A DNA stretch of 64,000 nt from Pelagimonas sp017744045 (GTDB lineage Bacteria > Pseudomonadota > Alphaproteobacteria > Rhodobacterales > Rhodobacteraceae), in the NCBI RefSeq assembly GCF_017744045.1, contig NZ_JAGHRD010000004.1; one strand, given 5' to 3'. How positions within the stretch are numbered: position 1 is the first letter of the stretch; each line of letters starts with the position of its first letter. The notes under the pieces were generated by a model. That model did not search any database and had not been told where the DNA came from. It saw nothing but the letters and a program-made list of their open reading frames with translations. Shown here in pieces: positions 42,757 to 51,624 of the stretch. Position numbers and translations under genes: made by a program.

Positions 42757-43199
42757 TTCGTTCTCCGCCTGTTTCGTTCAGACGGACATTTCAAGAAAAA
42801 ACCGAATATTGCGTTAAACCGCATCGAAAGCCATGAAAATGCGATCTAATTTGGTCAAACATTAACATAAACCGCGGTGTTTATTACCAGAACCGCGATA
42901 TTTCTCGCATGTGTAAAGAAGGCGTTTCTGATGCAACGCGGACGCTTTTCCCGCTTATCGGATCAGAGGGAGCCTGCAAAGCTTAGAAAGGCCGGCGAGG
43001 GATGTGGTTGATTCGACATCTCGGCAAATCGCCATGGTTTTGACAGGAAAATGGCGGGAGAACACCACAATACCTTGATCTTGATAAGGCTCCGCCATGA
43101 ATTTGACGCCAAATAGCATCAAATAGCACCATTTCGGGTCTTGCGCAGGAGGCGAAACCCCTTAAGGTTGTAGAAACCAATTCACACTAGCTTAGCGAT
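42757..43199. other. long intergenic region upstream of ldtR
   Basis: About 440 bp with no convincing ORF. The part next to ldtR (42,790-42,930) is AT-rich and likely holds promoters or the autoregulatory site. Nearer 43,100, GACGCCAAATAGCATCAAATAGCACC contains two copies of CAAATAGCA. Confidence 0.45.
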
Positions 43200-43388
43200 A
43201 TGACCATCCACCAGACGCCAACATATCCACAAAATTCCCGTGCCAAAGCCTCTGTTTGGGCAGCGCGGGCTGCGGATCCTGCGCGAAAGCCGCAGAAATC
43301 GCCCCTGCCCGAAGGCTGGTGGATTCCCTTTGGTGCGATCCTGGGGCTGAGTTCCTGGGGTGTTCTGTTCTGGTGGATCTTTAGTTAG
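43200..43388 (+). CDS. small single-pass membrane protein, 62 aa
   Basis: The N-terminal 38 residues are polar and basic; the C-terminus is a single hydrophobic helix, WWIPFGAILGLSSWGVLFWW, ending IFS. The likely topology is N-terminus in the cytoplasm and one tail anchor. No ribosome binding site is clear and no family is recognised, so coding is probable but not certain. It is convergent with uxaC. Confidence 0.5.
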   Translation: MTIHQTPTYPQNSRAKASVWAARAADPARKPQKSPLPEGWWIPFGAILGLSSWGVLFWWIFS

Positions 43389-43395
43389 GTCTGCG

Positions 43396-44802
43396 TCACA
43401 GCTTGTAGGCGGATTTGACCAAATCCACGGTCAGCGCGCGCGCTAGGTCAAAGGCCTCTTCTTCGTTTAAACGGCCTGTCGCCACCAACTCAGCCAAAAA
43501 GGCCGCATCCACCCGGCGCGACACGTCATGACGGGCGGGGATTGAGCAAAAGGCGCGGGTGTCGTCGTTGAACCCGGCGGTGTTGTAGAACCCACAGGTT
43601 TCCGTGGTGATCTGACGGTAGCGCTTGATGCCTTCGGGACTGTCAAAGAACCACCAGGCCGGGCCCAGTTTCAGGGCCGGATAGGCCCCGGCCAAGGGGG
43701 CCAATTCGCGCCCATAGGTGGTTTCATCCAATGTAAACAATAGGATCGTCAGGTCAGGCTCCATCCCGACCGCATCCAACATCGGTTTGAGCGCCGAAAC
43801 AAAATCGGTGCGCTGGGGAATATCAAACCCCATATCGCGCCCAAAATCCGCGTAGACAGAGGCATTGTGATTGCGCCGCGCCCCGGCATGAATCTGCATG
43901 ACCATGCCGTCCTCAACGCTCATCCGCGCCATTTCAGTCAGCATCTGCCCGCGAAACGCCTCGGCCTCGGCAGAGGTGAAATCACCAGACAGCACCTTGG
44001 CATAAAGCGCGGCGGCCTCATCCTGGGGCAGGTCCAGCGTCTGCGCCGTTGGGTGCCCGTGATCGGTGGCAGTGGCCCCATGATCGCGGAAATAAGCGCG
44101 ACGGGTGCGATGGGCGTTGAGATACCCGGCCCAGTTGCCGATATCTTCGCCGGTCAAGGCACCGAACACGTCAAGATTGGCGGCGAAGCCTTTGAATTCC
44201 GGGTCCACCACGGCATCGGGGCGATAGGTGGTGATCACCCGCCCCTCCCAATCCGAGGCGATGATCTGCTTGTGCCAGCGCAGATCATCCAGCGCCCCTT
44301 CTGTGGTGGCAAGGCATTCGATCTTGAACCGGTCAAACAGCGCGCGCGGGCGGAATTGCTCCATCCCCAGCGTGTCGTCGATGTGATCGTAATAGCTGTC
44401 GGCATTTTCAGGCGTCAGCGGTTCGAGAAAACCAAAGACATGCTCAAAGGCATGGTTCAGCCACAGCCCCGATGGGGTGCCCCGAAACAGATGAAAGTGA
44501 TCCGCAAATAGCTGCCAGACCTTGCGCGGATCCTGTGGGGCCGAACTGCCATCCTGACGGGCAATCCCAAGCGCCTCCATCGGCACGCCCTGGCTGACCA
44601 ACATGCGGAACACATAATGATCGGGGATGACGAACAGCTCCGCCGGGTTGGGAAACCGGTCATTCTCGGCAAACCAGCGCGGGTCACAATGCCCATGCGG
44701 GCTGAGGATTGGGAGATCCTTGATCCCGCTGTAAATCGCCCGGGCAAGCCCGCGCAATGCCCCATCATAGGGAAAGAGACGGTCCGGATCGGTGAGAGAC
44801 AT
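43396..44802 (-). CDS. uxaC: glucuronate isomerase UxaC
   Basis: A 468-residue amidohydrolase-fold enzyme that interconverts glucuronate with fructuronate, and galacturonate with tagaturonate. PILSPHGHCDPRWFAEND near residue 33 carries the metal-binding HGH motif, and MQIHAGARRNHN lies near residue 303. It appears alone; other uronate genes are outside the window. A good promoter with an overlapping dyad is seen upstream. Confidence 0.95.
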   Translation of the reverse strand: MSLTDPDRLFPYDGALRGLARAIYSGIKDLPILSPHGHCDPRWFAENDRFPNPAELFVIPDHYVFRMLVSQGVPMEALGIARQDGSSAPQDPRKVWQLFADHFHLFRGTPSGLWLNHAFEHVFGFLEPLTPENADSYYDHIDDTLGMEQFRPRALFDRFKIECLATTEGALDDLRWHKQIIASDWEGRVITTYRPDAVVDPEFKGFAANLDVFGALTGEDIGNWAGYLNAHRTRRAYFRDHGATATDHGHPTAQTLDLPQDEAAALYAKVLSGDFTSAEAEAFRGQMLTEMARMSVEDGMVMQIHAGARRNHNASVYADFGRDMGFDIPQRTDFVSALKPMLDAVGMEPDLTILLFTLDETTYGRELAPLAGAYPALKLGPAWWFFDSPEGIKRYRQITTETCGFYNTAGFNDDTRAFCSIPARHDVSRRVDAAFLAELVATGRLNEEEAFDLARALTVDLVKSAYKL

Positions 44803-44839
44803 TGTCGTGGTCCTGTCGCGAATGGTCTGCGCGACAGAA

Positions 44840-44888
44840 TTGATATTCTAGTCTGTCAGGGATGTCAAAAACTGAACCGACCAGTTTT
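44840..44888 (-). promoter_or_regulatory. uxaC promoter with overlapping inverted repeat
   Basis: On the minus strand, TTGACA (44868-44863), a 17-bp spacer and TATCAA (44845-44840) form a good sigma70-type promoter about 40 nt before the uxaC ATG. A dyad AAAACTG-N7-CAGTTTT at 44868-44888 abuts and overlaps the -35 element, a natural place for a repressor, perhaps GntR-type as for other uronate genes. Regulator identity is inference. Confidence 0.6.
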
Positions 44889-44931
44889 GTTTTCATAGAA
44901 GGGCCTAGATTCGCTGATAGCTTACCTTAGG

Positions 44932-45234
44932 TCAAAAACCCTCTATTTCCATAAGCAAATTCGCAAAGGAGGCCCCGTGCATATCGCGGTCAGCAGGCAT
45001 GCCCTGAATGTTCGGGCGCGGCAGGCTGAGCTTGATCGTGTTGAGATCGGCAATGTCGAATCGCTTGAGCGTCTGGCTGGGGATTCGGAAAAGCGCAGCC
45101 ACATGCTGGGTATCCAGCCCGGCGCGCACCCGTTCGAACCGCTCGGCATCGCCACAGAAAATGTCGATGGTCAGCCAGAACGGACCCGCATTCTTGGATC
45201 GGATTTTTTGCGCCACATCCACCAGTCGGGTCAT
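44932..45234 (-). CDS. DUF4387 family protein
   Basis: A 100-residue protein opening MTRLVDVAQKIRSKNAGPFW and containing LFRIPSQTLKRFDIADLNTI. This is the small DUF4387 family that travels with AtuA-type (DUF1446) proteins, sometimes as a C-terminal fusion. The start overlaps the AtuA gene stop (ATGA), so the two are translationally coupled and probably form one complex. The reaction is unknown. Confidence 0.88.
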   Translation of the reverse strand: MTRLVDVAQKIRSKNAGPFWLTIDIFCGDAERFERVRAGLDTQHVAALFRIPSQTLKRFDIADLNTIKLSLPRPNIQGMPADRDMHGASFANLLMEIEGF

Positions 45235-46580
45235 GCGCCCAGCTCCTCTGTTGTCAGCTCAAAGGCTTGCATCGGGTCCTCCAATTGCAAGACATGGTTC
45301 AGACAGAATTGATACACCGCACCGCGCGGCATCTCGGGTGGCGAAAACGGGAAGGCAAAGGTTGGCATCTCTTCCTGTTCGGTCAGCGGGTGATGCAGCA
45401 GGTAGGGGTTGAGCATCTTGGCCACCTCGCGGCTGAGCGCTTCGGTTTTGGCAGTGATGATGCCCATGACGCCCAGCTCGCTGCCTTTGTGGGCGCTGGT
45501 ATCAAGATCGCCAAGGGTGGCGTTCTGGCCGATTACCCGCAGCTCGATGTCAAATGCGCCATCGATCCGCGCCTTTGCTTTGGCCGTGCATTTGGCGATG
45601 ATATCCGCGCACCACTCTTCGATATGGTCCACATAACGGGCATCGCGCACCAGCACGAGCGAGACCGTCTGGTATCCAGAGCGGCGCGCGCCCTCGAGCT
45701 TGACCGTATAGCTGTCGGACTTAACCCAAACGCTGCCCGTCACCCGGACCCGCCGGTCATCCAAGGCCGTATAGACCGAGCCGGTTACGTCCAGATGTCC
45801 GCCGGGTTCATAGAGGATATAGGGGTCGGAGTTTTCATAGAGCATATGGGCCGAGACCGTATGCGGCGTGGCGCGGGCCTCGTGACCCATGGGGGTCATG
45901 GTAAAGCCGTCGGCGTCAAACTCGATCAGGATGGTGCCGGAATTGGGGCTGGTGGTGGCCAGGGCCCCGCATTCGCCGATCTTGGCCCCATGCCAGGCCG
46001 CCCCGGCATGGCAGCCCCGCGCCAGAGGCAGGGCCGAGATGATCGCCGTGTCGGTCGTGCGCCCGGCAATGACGATATCGGCCCCGGTGGCCAGCGCCGC
46101 CTGGATCTGTTCAGCCCCGGCCAGGGCGACGATATTGCTGCAGTCCCGCAGGGTCTCGGCGCTGATCTCGGGCGCGGCAGGCAGCGGAGAGATCCGCCCG
46201 CCCTCAAGCGCGGCGGTCATGGCCTCGGCCCCCTGCCCGCTTTTCAACACCGCCAGTTTCAGGCGCTCGCCGCGCTCGCGGGCAATTTCGCGGGTGATGT
46301 CGACCAGCCAATCGACCGCCGAGTCCGCACCGCAGGTGCCCGCCGTGCCTATGATCAAGGGCACGGCGGCCTCTGCCCGTGCGGCCATGAGCTCGGCCCA
46401 TTCGGCCTTGGTCGAGCTGCGCGAATATTTCGAGCTCCCGGTGCCAAGGTAATGGGGCCCACTATCCGTGGACCCCCCGTCGATTGCGATGATATCGGGC
46501 TTTTGCGCGATGCCGCGCGCCAAAGCCGCGCGGTCATAGCCCAGGCCCAAAGCCCCAGAGGGTATGAGGACTTTTACCAT
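45231..46580 (-). CDS. AtuA-like (DUF1446) acyclic terpene utilisation family protein
   Basis: A 449-residue protein: VKVLIPSGALGLGYDRAALA at the start, DIIAIDGGSTDSGPHYLGTG near residue 30 and IVIAGRTTDTAIISALPLA near residue 172 are typical of DUF1446/AtuA. The family name comes from citronellol degradation in Pseudomonas, but members next to tripartite carboxylate transporters probably act on other hydroxy- or branched carboxylates. The start overlaps the tctA stop by one base (TGATG). Function assignment is by family and context only. Confidence 0.88.
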   Translation of the reverse strand: MVKVLIPSGALGLGYDRAALARGIAQKPDIIAIDGGSTDSGPHYLGTGSSKYSRSSTKAEWAELMAARAEAAVPLIIGTAGTCGADSAVDWLVDITREIARERGERLKLAVLKSGQGAEAMTAALEGGRISPLPAAPEISAETLRDCSNIVALAGAEQIQAALATGADIVIAGRTTDTAIISALPLARGCHAGAAWHGAKIGECGALATTSPNSGTILIEFDADGFTMTPMGHEARATPHTVSAHMLYENSDPYILYEPGGHLDVTGSVYTALDDRRVRVTGSVWVKSDSYTVKLEGARRSGYQTVSLVLVRDARYVDHIEEWCADIIAKCTAKAKARIDGAFDIELRVIGQNATLGDLDTSAHKGSELGVMGIITAKTEALSREVAKMLNPYLLHHPLTEQEEMPTFAFPFSPPEMPRGAVYQFCLNHVLQLEDPMQAFELTTEELGA

Positions 46581-48085
46581 CAGTCGGTGATCCTTTGCGG
46601 TTTGGTCAAGAAACGGCGCAGGAACATCGGCGCGACAAAGCCCACCGCGGCCACGGCCCAGAGACCAATGGCAATGCCCGAGCTAAAGAGATAGGTCCAA
46701 TCCCCATCCGACAGCACCATGGCGCGGCGCAGCGCGTCTTCCATATGGCCACCCAGCAGGATGCCCAGGATGATCGGCACAGTGGGCACGTCCAGCTTGC
46801 GCAGCACCCAGCCCAGCACCCCAAAGAGTACCATCAGCAGTAGGTCAAAGTAAGAACCCGACAGCGAATAGATCCCGACAAAAGACACCATGGTCACCCC
46901 GGGCAACAGCACCCAGGCAGGCACTGACAGGATCTTGACGAAGATCTTGACCATGGGGACGTTCATCAACAGCAACACAAAGTTCGCGATCAACAGCGAG
47001 GCGATCAGACCCCAGACCACTTCGGGCCGTTCGGTGAACAGGGTTGGTCCCGGCGTGATGTTGAGCGTCATGAGCAAAGCCAGCAGCACGGCGGTGGTGC
47101 CCGAGCCGGGAACGCCCAGCGTCAGCATCGGCACCAGCGCACCACCCGCAGCAGCGTTATTGCCCGCCTCGGGCGCGGCGACGCCTTTGGCGACCCCGGT
47201 CCCAAACCCGCCTTTTTCACCAGCGATGGATTTCTCGGACATATAGGACAGGAAGGACCCCAGCGAGGCCCCCGCACCGGGCAGAACCCCGGCGATAAAG
47301 CCGACAACGGAGGAGCGCAGCATGGTCACGCTGGACCCGACGATTTCCTTGACCGGCACCGTGACCTTTTCCAGTTTCACGCCAATCGAGGTGTTCTTGC
47401 CGTGGCTTTCGATAAAGAAGAACACTTCGGCAATGGCGAACAGCCCGACAATGGCAACCAGGAAATCGATGCCGTCAAACAGGTGCAGATTGCCCCCGGT
47501 CAGACGCGGCATGCCGGAATTGTTGTCGACGCCGATCATGGCAATGCCCAGACCGATACAAGAGGCAATCGCCGCCTTGGCCTGGTTGTTCGAGGCCAGC
47601 CCGCCCAGCGTGGCAAAGGCCAGCAGGTAAAGCGCGAAATATTCCGCAGGGCCAAAGAGAAAGGCAACCTGCGCCAGCATCGGAGCCAGCAACATGAGAC
47701 CAATCGTGGCCAGAAACGCCCCCACGAAGGAGGCGACACCGGAGATCACCAGCGCATCGCCAGCGCGACCGGCCTTGGCCATGGGGTAGCCGTCAAGCGT
47801 GGTCATCAGGGCCGGTTCGTCACCGGGGATGTTCAGCAAGATCGAACTGATCCGCCCGCCATACATCGCGCCGTAATAAACGGCTGTCATGAGGACGAGG
47901 GCAGATGTCGCATCCAGCCCCATCGAAAAGGTCAGCGGGATCAGGATCGCCACGCCATTTGACGGGCCGAGCCCCGGCAAAGCGCCGATGATCGTGCCGA
48001 TGAAACAGCCAAACACGGCCAGCATCAGGGTAAAGGGGGACAGGGCGATGTCGAAGCCGATCGCCAAATTGGATAGCAATTCCAT
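46580..48085 (-). CDS. tctA: tripartite tricarboxylate transporter large membrane subunit TctA
   Basis: A 501-residue membrane protein with about 12 helices. The conserved signature GALPGLGPSNGVAILIPLTF is near residues 34-53 and a second, AGVLPGAGASLGSFLSYMSE, is near 265, the internal-repeat halves of TctA. It transports carboxylates with TctB and the periplasmic TctC. It starts 10 nt after the tctB stop and overlaps the AtuA-like gene. The real substrate is unknown. Confidence 0.94.
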   Translation of the reverse strand: MELLSNLAIGFDIALSPFTLMLAVFGCFIGTIIGALPGLGPSNGVAILIPLTFSMGLDATSALVLMTAVYYGAMYGGRISSILLNIPGDEPALMTTLDGYPMAKAGRAGDALVISGVASFVGAFLATIGLMLLAPMLAQVAFLFGPAEYFALYLLAFATLGGLASNNQAKAAIASCIGLGIAMIGVDNNSGMPRLTGGNLHLFDGIDFLVAIVGLFAIAEVFFFIESHGKNTSIGVKLEKVTVPVKEIVGSSVTMLRSSVVGFIAGVLPGAGASLGSFLSYMSEKSIAGEKGGFGTGVAKGVAAPEAGNNAAAGGALVPMLTLGVPGSGTTAVLLALLMTLNITPGPTLFTERPEVVWGLIASLLIANFVLLLMNVPMVKIFVKILSVPAWVLLPGVTMVSFVGIYSLSGSYFDLLLMVLFGVLGWVLRKLDVPTVPIILGILLGGHMEDALRRAMVLSDGDWTYLFSSGIAIGLWAVAAVGFVAPMFLRRFLTKPQRITD

Positions 48086-48095
48086 GGGAGTACCC

Positions 48096-48536
48096 TCAGT
48101 GGGTCAGAAAGCTCGGCAGCCCGAAAAGGCTAAGTCCAAGAGCGAATTTGAAGATGATGAACAGGCCTAGTGACAGGCCAATCCCGGCAAGCGCGGCTTG
48201 TTTTGTGTTTGGGTGGATCTGATAGCTCAGGATCGCGGCGGTCACCGCGGTCGGGATCAGAAAGCCCAGCGGTTTCAGCGCATAGGCATAGGCCACCAAG
48301 ACCACAACAGCGACGGCCAAGGCACCCAGGGTGCGCAATTCAGGCCAGGCCGGATCTTCGTCAGGTTTCAGGATGATCACGATGCCACAAATGGCGGCCA
48401 CTGCGCCAATCAGGATCGGAAAGGTTTTCGGGCCAACCGGGTCGGCCATGAAGCTGGTCTGGATCTGTGTTGCACTGGCGATATACGCCAGTGCAATCAG
48501 TGTCACGACCGCGCCAAAGATGCGGTCCGAGGCCAT
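48096..48536 (-). CDS. tctB: tripartite tricarboxylate transporter small membrane subunit TctB
   Basis: A 146-residue protein with four hydrophobic helices (for example RIFGAVVTLIALAYIASATQ and TFPILIGAVAAICGIVIILK), matching TctB. Its ATG overlaps the tctC stop by one base (TAATG). It partners TctA in the inner membrane. Sequence conservation of TctB is low, so the assignment leans on position and topology. Confidence 0.9.
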   Translation of the reverse strand: MASDRIFGAVVTLIALAYIASATQIQTSFMADPVGPKTFPILIGAVAAICGIVIILKPDEDPAWPELRTLGALAVAVVVLVAYAYALKPLGFLIPTAVTAAILSYQIHPNTKQAALAGIGLSLGLFIIFKFALGLSLFGLPSFLTH

Positions 48537-49501
48537 TACTGGATCACCCCGATCTCTTTGGACAGGTCACGGATTTCCGCAACAACACCGTCCACATAAG
48601 ATTGGAAATCACCGCCGACCTTGGTGAAAGGCGCAAGGCCGTTTGCGGCCATGGCTTCCTGCCACTCAGCGGAATCAGCGACCTTTTGCAGACGCTCGGC
48701 CCACATGTTGAAGTCATCATCGCTGATGTCTTTTGGCACATAGAGCCCGCGCCAGTTCACCGCGACAACATCCAGCCCCTGCTCTTTGGCGGTTGGGATG
48801 TCTTCGAAACCGGGCACGCGCTCTTCGGTCAGAACGGCAATGGCACGCACGTCACCTGATTTCAGAAAACCAACGATTTCGGACATGTCGCCGGTCATGG
48901 CTGCGGTAAAGCCACCCACGGTCTGGGTGATCGCATCCGCGCCACCGTCAACGCCGATATATTTGATGGCTTTCACGTCAGTGATACCGGCGCGCTGCAA
49001 CAGCATCAGCGGTTTGATGTGGTCGAACCCACCCACGGCAGAGCCACCGGCAAAAGCGATTTTGCCCGGCTCGGCCTTGATCGCGTCAATCAGATCGGTC
49101 AGCGACTGATAGGGGCTGTCTGCCGCCACCACGATCACGCCCGGATCGGCGCCAATCGCACCGACAAAGCGCACTTGGTCAGCGGTCATGCCGGCATAGG
49201 CATTCTGCGCCAGACGGGTCGAAGTCGCCGAAGAGGCCGCCACGATCAGATCGGCGTCACTGCCACGCTCAGACACCACATGGGCAAAAGCCAGACCGCC
49301 GCCGCCACCGGCCATATTGGTGACCTGAACAGGCTTATCCACTGCGCCGATGTCATGCATGATCTTGCCGATCTGGCGGCAAGTGAAATCCCAGCCACCG
49401 CCCGGGTTGGCCGGTGCAATGCATTCTGCGGCAAACGCTGTGGTTGCAGATACGCTAAGAACGGCGCTGGTCATCAGCGCCTTGATAAGACGTTTCGTCA
49501 T
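48536..49501 (-). CDS. tctC: tripartite tricarboxylate transporter substrate-binding protein TctC
   Basis: Start at 49501 with GGGAGGAAACCA upstream. The 321-residue protein has a Sec signal (IKALMTSAVLSVSATTAFA-AEC). The mature part has the Bug/TctC pattern: APANPGGGWDFTCRQIGKIM and FAGGSAVGGFDHIKPL, which forms the carboxylate pocket with the Asp typical of Bug proteins. It captures a carboxylate in the periplasm. It is the first gene of the operon and is divergent from tctD. Confidence 0.94.
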   Translation of the reverse strand: MTKRLIKALMTSAVLSVSATTAFAAECIAPANPGGGWDFTCRQIGKIMHDIGAVDKPVQVTNMAGGGGGLAFAHVVSERGSDADLIVAASSATSTRLAQNAYAGMTADQVRFVGAIGADPGVIVVAADSPYQSLTDLIDAIKAEPGKIAFAGGSAVGGFDHIKPLMLLQRAGITDVKAIKYIGVDGGADAITQTVGGFTAAMTGDMSEIVGFLKSGDVRAIAVLTEERVPGFEDIPTAKEQGLDVVAVNWRGLYVPKDISDDDFNMWAERLQKVADSAEWQEAMAANGLAPFTKVGGDFQSYVDGVVAEIRDLSKEIGVIQ

Positions 49502-49600
49502 TGGTTTCCTCCCATTTGACATGAAGGGTTGCCCCTCTCATGTTGTCAGTGAAACGGTCTAACCTGACATCAACCTGTCACCCCCTGAAAAAGGCATCTC

Positions 49601-50266
49601 ATGCGTTTCCTGCTGATCGAAGACAATATGCAGCTGGCGGCCAATATCGTCGAGCGGCTGCAGCTGGATGGCCATGCGGTGGATCATGCCGACACGCTGG
49701 AGGCGGCTGAGGACCTGATGGCGGTGGCTTCTTTCGATCTGATTTTGCTGGATATTATGCTGCCTGACGGCGATGGGCGCAGCTTTCTCGAACGGCACAG
49801 ACAAGCCCAGGAGCGCGTGCCGGTGATCGTCGTCACGGCGCGCTCTGCCGTGTCAGATCGCGTCGGCTTGCTGGACCTGGGTGCGGATGATTACATCACC
49901 AAACCGTTTGATTTTTCCGAGCTCGAAGCCCGCTGTCGCGCGGTGTTGCGCCGTCAGGGCGGGGCCGCTGACAACCAAAAGAGCTTTGCTGACACGGTGC
50001 TTGATTCGGCCAGTGCTGAGTTGCGATTCGCTGGGCAGGTGATCAGTCTACGCAACCGAGAGTTGAGATTGCTCGAAGTCTTCTTTAACGCACCCGGTCA
50101 GGTCTTTGCCAAATCTCACCTGATGGACCGGCTGTTTTCGCTCTCGGACGAGGCCAGCGAAAACGCCATCGAAGTCTATGTCGGGCGCTTGCGCAAACGG
50201 CTCGAAGGCTCCGGCGCGCGGATCGAAACCGTGCGTGGGCTGGGCTATCGGCTGGTGGCCGCATGA
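49601..50266 (+). CDS. tctD: OmpR-family response regulator TctD
   Basis: A 221-residue two-domain regulator: a receiver with phosphorylatable Asp51 (FDLILLDIMLPDGDGRS) and Lys near residue 101, and a C-terminal winged helix (NRELRLLEVFFNAPGQVF, AIEVYVGRLRKRL). It overlaps tctE by four bases (ATGA). In this arrangement it should activate the divergent tctCBA operon; TGTCA repeats lie in the 99-bp gap (for example 49537-49541 and 49576-49580). Confidence 0.93.
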   Translation: MRFLLIEDNMQLAANIVERLQLDGHAVDHADTLEAAEDLMAVASFDLILLDIMLPDGDGRSFLERHRQAQERVPVIVVTARSAVSDRVGLLDLGADDYITKPFDFSELEARCRAVLRRQGGAADNQKSFADTVLDSASAELRFAGQVISLRNRELRLLEVFFNAPGQVFAKSHLMDRLFSLSDEASENAIEVYVGRLRKRLEGSGARIETVRGLGYRLVAA

Positions 50267-51624
50267 AGGTTTTTGGCTCGATCCGGCGGCGGTTGTTTTT
50301 CCAGCTGGCCGGGGTGGCGGCGATCCTGACGCTGGTCTTTATCCTTGTGGTGCGCGGCGTGGCGGAGCGCGCGGCGGAAGGCACGCAGGATGATATCCTC
50401 ACCGCCTCGGCCACGGCGATTGCCGACAGCCTGCATAGCGAGGGCGGGGCGATCACGCTGGATCTGCCTTATTCGGCGCTGTCGATGCTGGGAACCCTGA
50501 ACCAAGACCGGGTGTTTTACCGGGTCAGCGTGGCGGGTAAGACCCTGACCGGCTATGGTGACCTCCCCCTGCCCGATCTGGTGCCAAATGTGGGCGCACG
50601 GGTTGTTGCGACGCTGGATTATCGCGGTGAGGCGGTGCGGCTGGTCTCGGTCTCTCGCCGGATTGGACCGGCAGCCAACGCCACCACCGCAGTGATCACC
50701 GTCGCACAGACCCGGCAGGGGCTGGCGGCGATTTCGCAACAGATCACCTGGACGGCCACAGGAGTCGGTATTGTGTTCCTGCTTTTGGCCACCGTGCTAA
50801 GCCTCTGGGCCGCGAATTCAGCTCTGGCCCCGATCAGCCGCTTGACCGGTGCCGTGACCCGGCGCGGCCCCAGCGATATGCGCCCAGTACGCGCCGAAAC
50901 ACCCGAGGAGCTGGTGCCGCTGGTCGAGGCGCTGAACAGCTTGATGGCGCGGCTGCGCGCCTCGCTTTCCCGCACCGAAGATTTCATCACCGAGGCCGCC
51001 CATCGCGTGCGCACACCGCTGGCCACCGTGCGCAGTCAGGCCGAAATCACCCATCGCAAGCTCAACAAACCCCATCACAAACAAGCGATCCGCGAAATGA
51101 TCCGGGCGATTGATCAAAGCTCGCGCTCGGCGGGGCAAATGCTGGATCATGCCATGGTGACCTTCCGCTCCGATGCGTTGGCGCGCGACACGCTGGACCT
51201 GCGCGCGCTACTGGCCGAGACCTGTGACCGGCTGGAACCAACAGCCGAGTTGAAAGATATCAAAGTCTTGCGTGACCTTCCTGATGATCCTGTCACGCTA
51301 CAAGGTGATGGGATTTTGTTGCAGGCGGCGATGATGAACATCCTCGACAACGCCATCAAATACTCCCCGGATGAGAGCGACATCACCATCACCTTGCAAC
51401 AGAATGATCAAATCCGGCTGAGCATCTCGGATCAAGGGCGCGGCTTTGGCAATGCTGATCTGGGCGAGATCACCAAGCGCTATCAGCGCGGCGACAATGT
51501 CGGTCACGTGGTCGGCTCGGGCCTGGGTCTGACCATCGCCGAAGAGGTCGCCCGCGTGCATGGTGGCCGGTTGGACATCACCCATAATCAAGAGGGCGGC
51601 GCATGCGTATCCTTGCTGTTTTAA
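50263..51624 (+). CDS. tctE: sensor histidine kinase TctE
   Basis: A 453-residue membrane kinase. Helix one is at residues about 13-33 and helix two at about 163-185, enclosing a 130-residue periplasmic sensor. The phospho-acceptor is His247 in FITEAAHRVRTPLATVRSQA. The ATPase part has N and G boxes (MMNILDNAIKYS; ISDQGRGFGNADL; GSGLGLTIAEEV). It ends within the first bases of the next gene. It probably senses the carboxylate or the loaded binding protein. Confidence 0.93.
   Translation: MKVFGSIRRRLFFQLAGVAAILTLVFILVVRGVAERAAEGTQDDILTASATAIADSLHSEGGAITLDLPYSALSMLGTLNQDRVFYRVSVAGKTLTGYGDLPLPDLVPNVGARVVATLDYRGEAVRLVSVSRRIGPAANATTAVITVAQTRQGLAAISQQITWTATGVGIVFLLLATVLSLWAANSALAPISRLTGAVTRRGPSDMRPVRAETPEELVPLVEALNSLMARLRASLSRTEDFITEAAHRVRTPLATVRSQAEITHRKLNKPHHKQAIREMIRAIDQSSRSAGQMLDHAMVTFRSDALARDTLDLRALLAETCDRLEPTAELKDIKVLRDLPDDPVTLQGDGILLQAAMMNILDNAIKYSPDESDITITLQQNDQIRLSISDQGRGFGNADLGEITKRYQRGDNVGHVVGSGLGLTIAEEVARVHGGRLDITHNQEGGACVSLLF

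Noticed and set aside
42983..43180. A 65-codon minus-strand frame in the ldtR upstream region
   Set aside because: No ribosome binding site, no hydrophobic or domain pattern, and high Arg/Cys content as in random frames.
45267..46694. A 475-codon plus-strand frame opposite the AtuA-like gene
   Set aside because: High-GC antisense artefact: Arg/Gly/His-rich, no ribosome binding site, and the minus frame matches a known family.
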